DNA of 8,743 nt, from positions 1 to 8,743 of the forward strand of contig DGOT01000171.1 in NCBI GenBank assembly GCA_002389465.1. The letters run 5' to 3'. This document shows positions 6,869-8,743 of this stretch, piece after piece. The position numbers and the translations under genes were made by a program. Each line of letters opens with the position of its first letter. The first letter of the stretch is position 1. Origin of the DNA: Bacteroidales bacterium UBA4459. GTDB lineage: Bacteria > Bacteroidota > Bacteroidia > Bacteroidales > F082. The notes under the pieces were generated by a model. It searched no databases. It was not told the origin of the DNA and saw only the letters and a list, made by a program, of their open reading frames with translations.

Positions 6869-7384
6869 ATGAAAACGTTTAAGAAAGTAGTTGTATTATT
6901 CTTTTTTATGGTATCTCTCACATCTTTGGGATTTAGTCAGGCAACATTAAAACTGGGGCATATTGATTCAAACCAAATCTTATCCTTGATGCCGGAAACC
7001 GATTCACTACAGAATGAATTGAAGAACTATGCCGACTATCTGGATCAGCAAATGAGTGCCATGGCTATGGAGTATCAATCAAAAGTGAATGATTACCAGG
7101 ATAATGTGGCAACTATGTCACCCCTGATCAGACAAACAAAAGAAAAAGAAATAACAGACCTTCAGGCACGTATCCAGGCATTTCAGCAATCAGCTGACCA
7201 GGATCTGTCAGCCAAGCAGGCCGAACTTTTCAATCCGCTCATCGAAAAGGTAAAAAGTGCGATCGACGAAGTAGGAAGAGAAAACGGTTATACATACATT
7301 CTTGATGTTGGAGCCGGTGCCGTTATTTTCTATGAAGGTGGTGACGATGTGCTTCCTTTAGTAAAGAAAAAGCTGGGCATTTAA
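6869..7384 (+). CDS. ompH: OmpH/Skp family periplasmic chaperone (second copy)
   Basis: This second Skp-like chaperone has 171 residues. The signal peptide has a basic start MKTFKK, a hydrophobic core at about 7-20 and a cleavage site near GFSQA (21-25). Next come the first strand LKLGHIDSNQIL (27-38), a coiled coil at about 42-115, a returning helix at about 119-138 and the closing strand YTYILDVGAGAVIFY (141-155). It aligns in layout with the preceding copy, but its helical arm is rich in Gln, Ala, Ser and Asp rather than Lys and Glu, so the two are diverged paralogs, not a recent duplication. It lies 162 bp after the first copy, with its own -7 promoter element and AT-rich leader, and ends 15 bp before a strong terminator. 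Substrate preference between the two copies cannot be read from the sequence. Confidence 0.92.
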   Translation: MKTFKKVVVLFFFMVSLTSLGFSQATLKLGHIDSNQILSLMPETDSLQNELKNYADYLDQQMSAMAMEYQSKVNDYQDNVATMSPLIRQTKEKEITDLQARIQAFQQSADQDLSAKQAELFNPLIEKVKSAIDEVGRENGYTYILDVGAGAVIFYEGGDDVLPLVKKKLGI

Positions 7385-7399
7385 TAAAAAGAATTTCTG

Positions 7400-7440
7400 A
7401 AAAAAAAGAGATTGTCAGTTAATGACAATCTCTTTTTTTT
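7400..7440. terminator. Bidirectional rho-independent terminator
   Basis: GAGATTGTCA (7408-7417) and TGACAATCTC (7423-7432) form a perfect 10-bp stem with loop GTTAA. Eight A (7400-7407) and eight T (7433-7440) flank it, extending the stem to 18 bp and giving a T-tract on either strand. It ends the plus-strand ompH transcript and the minus-strand nadB/gamma-carbonic-anhydrase transcript. Its last two bases overlap the stop codon of the minus-strand gene (7439-7441). Confidence 0.93.
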
Positions 7441-7957
7441 ATTCATTATCATACCAACTGGCGTACATATTATAATTGTTTGAAATACGATGTATTTCTC
7501 CCTCTAAAAGTTCTGTATCCACGGCTTTGATCTTCTTTGCCGGAACACCAGCATAAACACTTCCTGATGTGACCAAAGTATCTTTTGAAACTACTGCCCC
7601 GGCTGCAATAACGCTATTACTTTCAACAACAGCACCATCCATAATGATAGCCCCCATACCTATCAATACATTATCCTGAATGGTACACCCGTGTACAATG
7701 GCCCCGTGGGCAATGGATACATTATCGCCGATAGTCACAGGAGCCTTCTGGTAGGTGCAATGGATGATAACACCATCCTGTATGTTTACATTGTCTCCGA
7801 TCCTGATGTAATGCACATCGCCCCTCACAACAGCATGGAACCAGATACTGCACTTGTTTCCGATAAGCACATCCCCTGTCAGGGTAGCGTTGTCAGCAAT
7901 AAAGCAGCCTTCGCCCCACCGTGGTTTTATCCCTTTAACCGATTTGATAATTGCCAT
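7439..7957 (-). CDS. Gamma-class carbonic anhydrase-like hexapeptide-repeat protein (YrdA/PaaY group)
   Basis: This 172-residue cytoplasmic protein folds as a left-handed beta helix. Repeating hexapeptides such as IGDNVN, IGDNVS, IQDNVL and IGMGAI run from about residue 18 to 140, with a C-terminal helix after that. Such proteins are trimers with metal sites at the subunit interfaces. The three metal-binding His are present as H66 (IIHC), H84 (IAHG) and H89 (VHGC). R45 and D47 (VVRGDV) and Q60-D61 correspond to conserved residues of Cam-type carbonic anhydrase. Many members of this group lack proven carbonic anhydrase activity and some act in other pathways, so the substrate is uncertain. It follows nadB by 9 bp on the same strand, probably as one transcript, and its stop codon overlaps the shared terminator. 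Confidence 0.9.
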   Translation of the reverse strand: MAIIKSVKGIKPRWGEGCFIADNATLTGDVLIGNKCSIWFHAVVRGDVHYIRIGDNVNIQDGVIIHCTYQKAPVTIGDNVSIAHGAIVHGCTIQDNVLIGMGAIIMDGAVVESNSVIAAGAVVSKDTLVTSGSVYAGVPAKKIKAVDTELLEGEIHRISNNYNMYASWYDNE

Positions 7958-7966
7958 AAGATGAAT

Positions 7967-8743
7967 TTACGGATAATTGATAAAATAGTGTAAGCCGATA
8001 CTTTGTTTTCTTTCCTGGGCAAACCTGATGACCAGGTAGGCTACATTGATGATGTTTCTTAATTCACAAATTCCTTCAGTGATCAGTGACTTATTATACA
8101 AGTCTTCCGTTTCCTTGTAAATAATTTTCAACCTGTCCAGTGCTCTTTTAAGCCGGAGTTCCGACCGTACAATACCTACATAATTACTCATAATTGATTG
8201 CACTTCTTTTTTTGATTGGGCAATAAGAATCAGCTCCTCGTTCAGCACAAGTCCTTCATCGTCCCAGTCGGGTACGTTCATTTCGAGTTGGTTGTTTTTA
8301 ATGTGTTCCACAGCATGCAAAGCAGCTCTGTGCGAGAAAACGGCTGATTCGAGAAGCGAATTGGAAGCAAGCCGGTTAGCTCCATGAAGTCCTGTGCTGG
8401 CCACTTCACCTGCAGCATACAGGTTGGAAATACTGGTGCATCCGTTTTTATCGGTTTTTACACCGCCACAGGAGTAATGAGCTGCCGGCACAACGGGTAT
8501 CATATCTTTTGAAATATCAATCCCCTTACTTAAACATTTAGCATAAATAGCCGGGAAGTGCGACATAAGTAAATCCCGGTTGATATGCCGTGCGTCAAGA
8601 TAGACGAAATCGTCACCGGATAGTTTCATTTCGTTGTCGATGGCGCGTGCTACAATATCCCTGGTAGCGAGGTCTCCCCGTTCATCATATTTTTTCATGA
8701 AGGCAGTACCATCGCGAGCTTTTAAAATAGCCCCCGCTCCGCG
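7967..8743 (-). CDS. nadB: L-aspartate oxidase, C-terminal part (cut by the window edge)
   Basis: NadB is an FAD enzyme that oxidises L-aspartate to iminoaspartate, the first step of de novo NAD synthesis; NadA uses the product. The window holds the last 258 codons. The frame stays open from the internal ATG at 8698 to the edge, and those upstream codons (RGAGAILKARDGTAF) match the family, so 8698 is not the start. Roughly the first half, with the Rossmann FAD-binding motif, lies outside. Counting from the edge, TRDIVARAID (27-36, catalytic Arg R28), HYSCGG (89-94, catalytic His H89) and AGEVASTGLHGANRLASNSL (111-130, substrate-binding R124) are present. They match the NadB pattern rather than succinate dehydrogenase flavoprotein. 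The C-terminal helical domain ends in GLHYFINYP, typical of the family. A gamma-carbonic-anhydrase-like gene follows 9 bp downstream. Confidence 0.95.
   Translation of the reverse strand, partial: RGAGAILKARDGTAFMKKYDERGDLATRDIVARAIDNEMKLSGDDFVYLDARHINRDLLMSHFPAIYAKCLSKGIDISKDMIPVVPAAHYSCGGVKTDKNGCTSISNLYAAGEVASTGLHGANRLASNSLLESAVFSHRAALHAVEHIKNNQLEMNVPDWDDEGLVLNEELILIAQSKKEVQSIMSNYVGIVRSELRLKRALDRLKIIYKETEDLYNKSLITEGICELRNIINVAYLVIRFAQERKQSIGLHYFINYP

Noticed and set aside
7691..7993. 100-residue open frame on the plus strand opposite the gamma-carbonic-anhydrase gene
   Set aside because: It is a mirror of a well-supported minus-strand gene and has no family-like motifs or promoter.
8696..8698. 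Start of nadB at the ATG at 8698
   Set aside because: The frame stays open to the window edge with family-typical residues, and a full NadB needs roughly 270 more residues, so this Met is internal.

Overview
This window looks like a chromosomal segment of a member of the Bacteroidota, probably class Bacteroidia. Three signs point there: upstream regions carry the Bacteroidota -7 promoter element (TAnnTTTG) instead of a sigma70 -10 box; start codons are preceded by A-rich stretches rather than strong Shine-Dalgarno sequences; and the order CBS protein - nadK - porG - uppS - bamA - ompH - ompH is a phylum-typical block. Base composition and codon use look even across the window, and I see no mobile element, CRISPR array, tRNA or rRNA.

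Positions 1-7384 hold seven plus-strand genes. A CBS-pair protein with an ACT-like tail (101-763) is followed by NAD kinase (906-1784). After a hairpin and a good Bacteroidota promoter comes a small outer-membrane barrel of the DUF6089/PorG family (1864-2667), undecaprenyl diphosphate synthase (2680-3423), BamA (3424-6075) and two tandem Skp/OmpH periplasmic chaperones (6131-6706 and 6869-7384). The second chaperone has its own promoter-like element. Together these genes build the cell envelope: UppS supplies the lipid carrier for peptidoglycan and glycan export, the OmpH proteins carry unfolded barrels across the periplasm, BamA inserts them, and PorG is a barrel linked to type IX secretion.

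A strong hairpin terminator at 7400-7440, usable in both directions, separates this block from a minus-strand pair. That pair is nadB (L-aspartate oxidase, cut by the right edge of the window, 7967-8743) and, 9 bp downstream of it, a gamma-class carbonic anhydrase-like hexapeptide protein (7439-7957).

No gene-free stretch exceeds 300 bases. I did not find a clearly new biological system. The points most worth a second look are the PorG-BAM-Skp linkage, the unusual C-terminus and enlarged third POTRA region of BamA, and the promoter and palindrome arrangement around porG and the second ompH.
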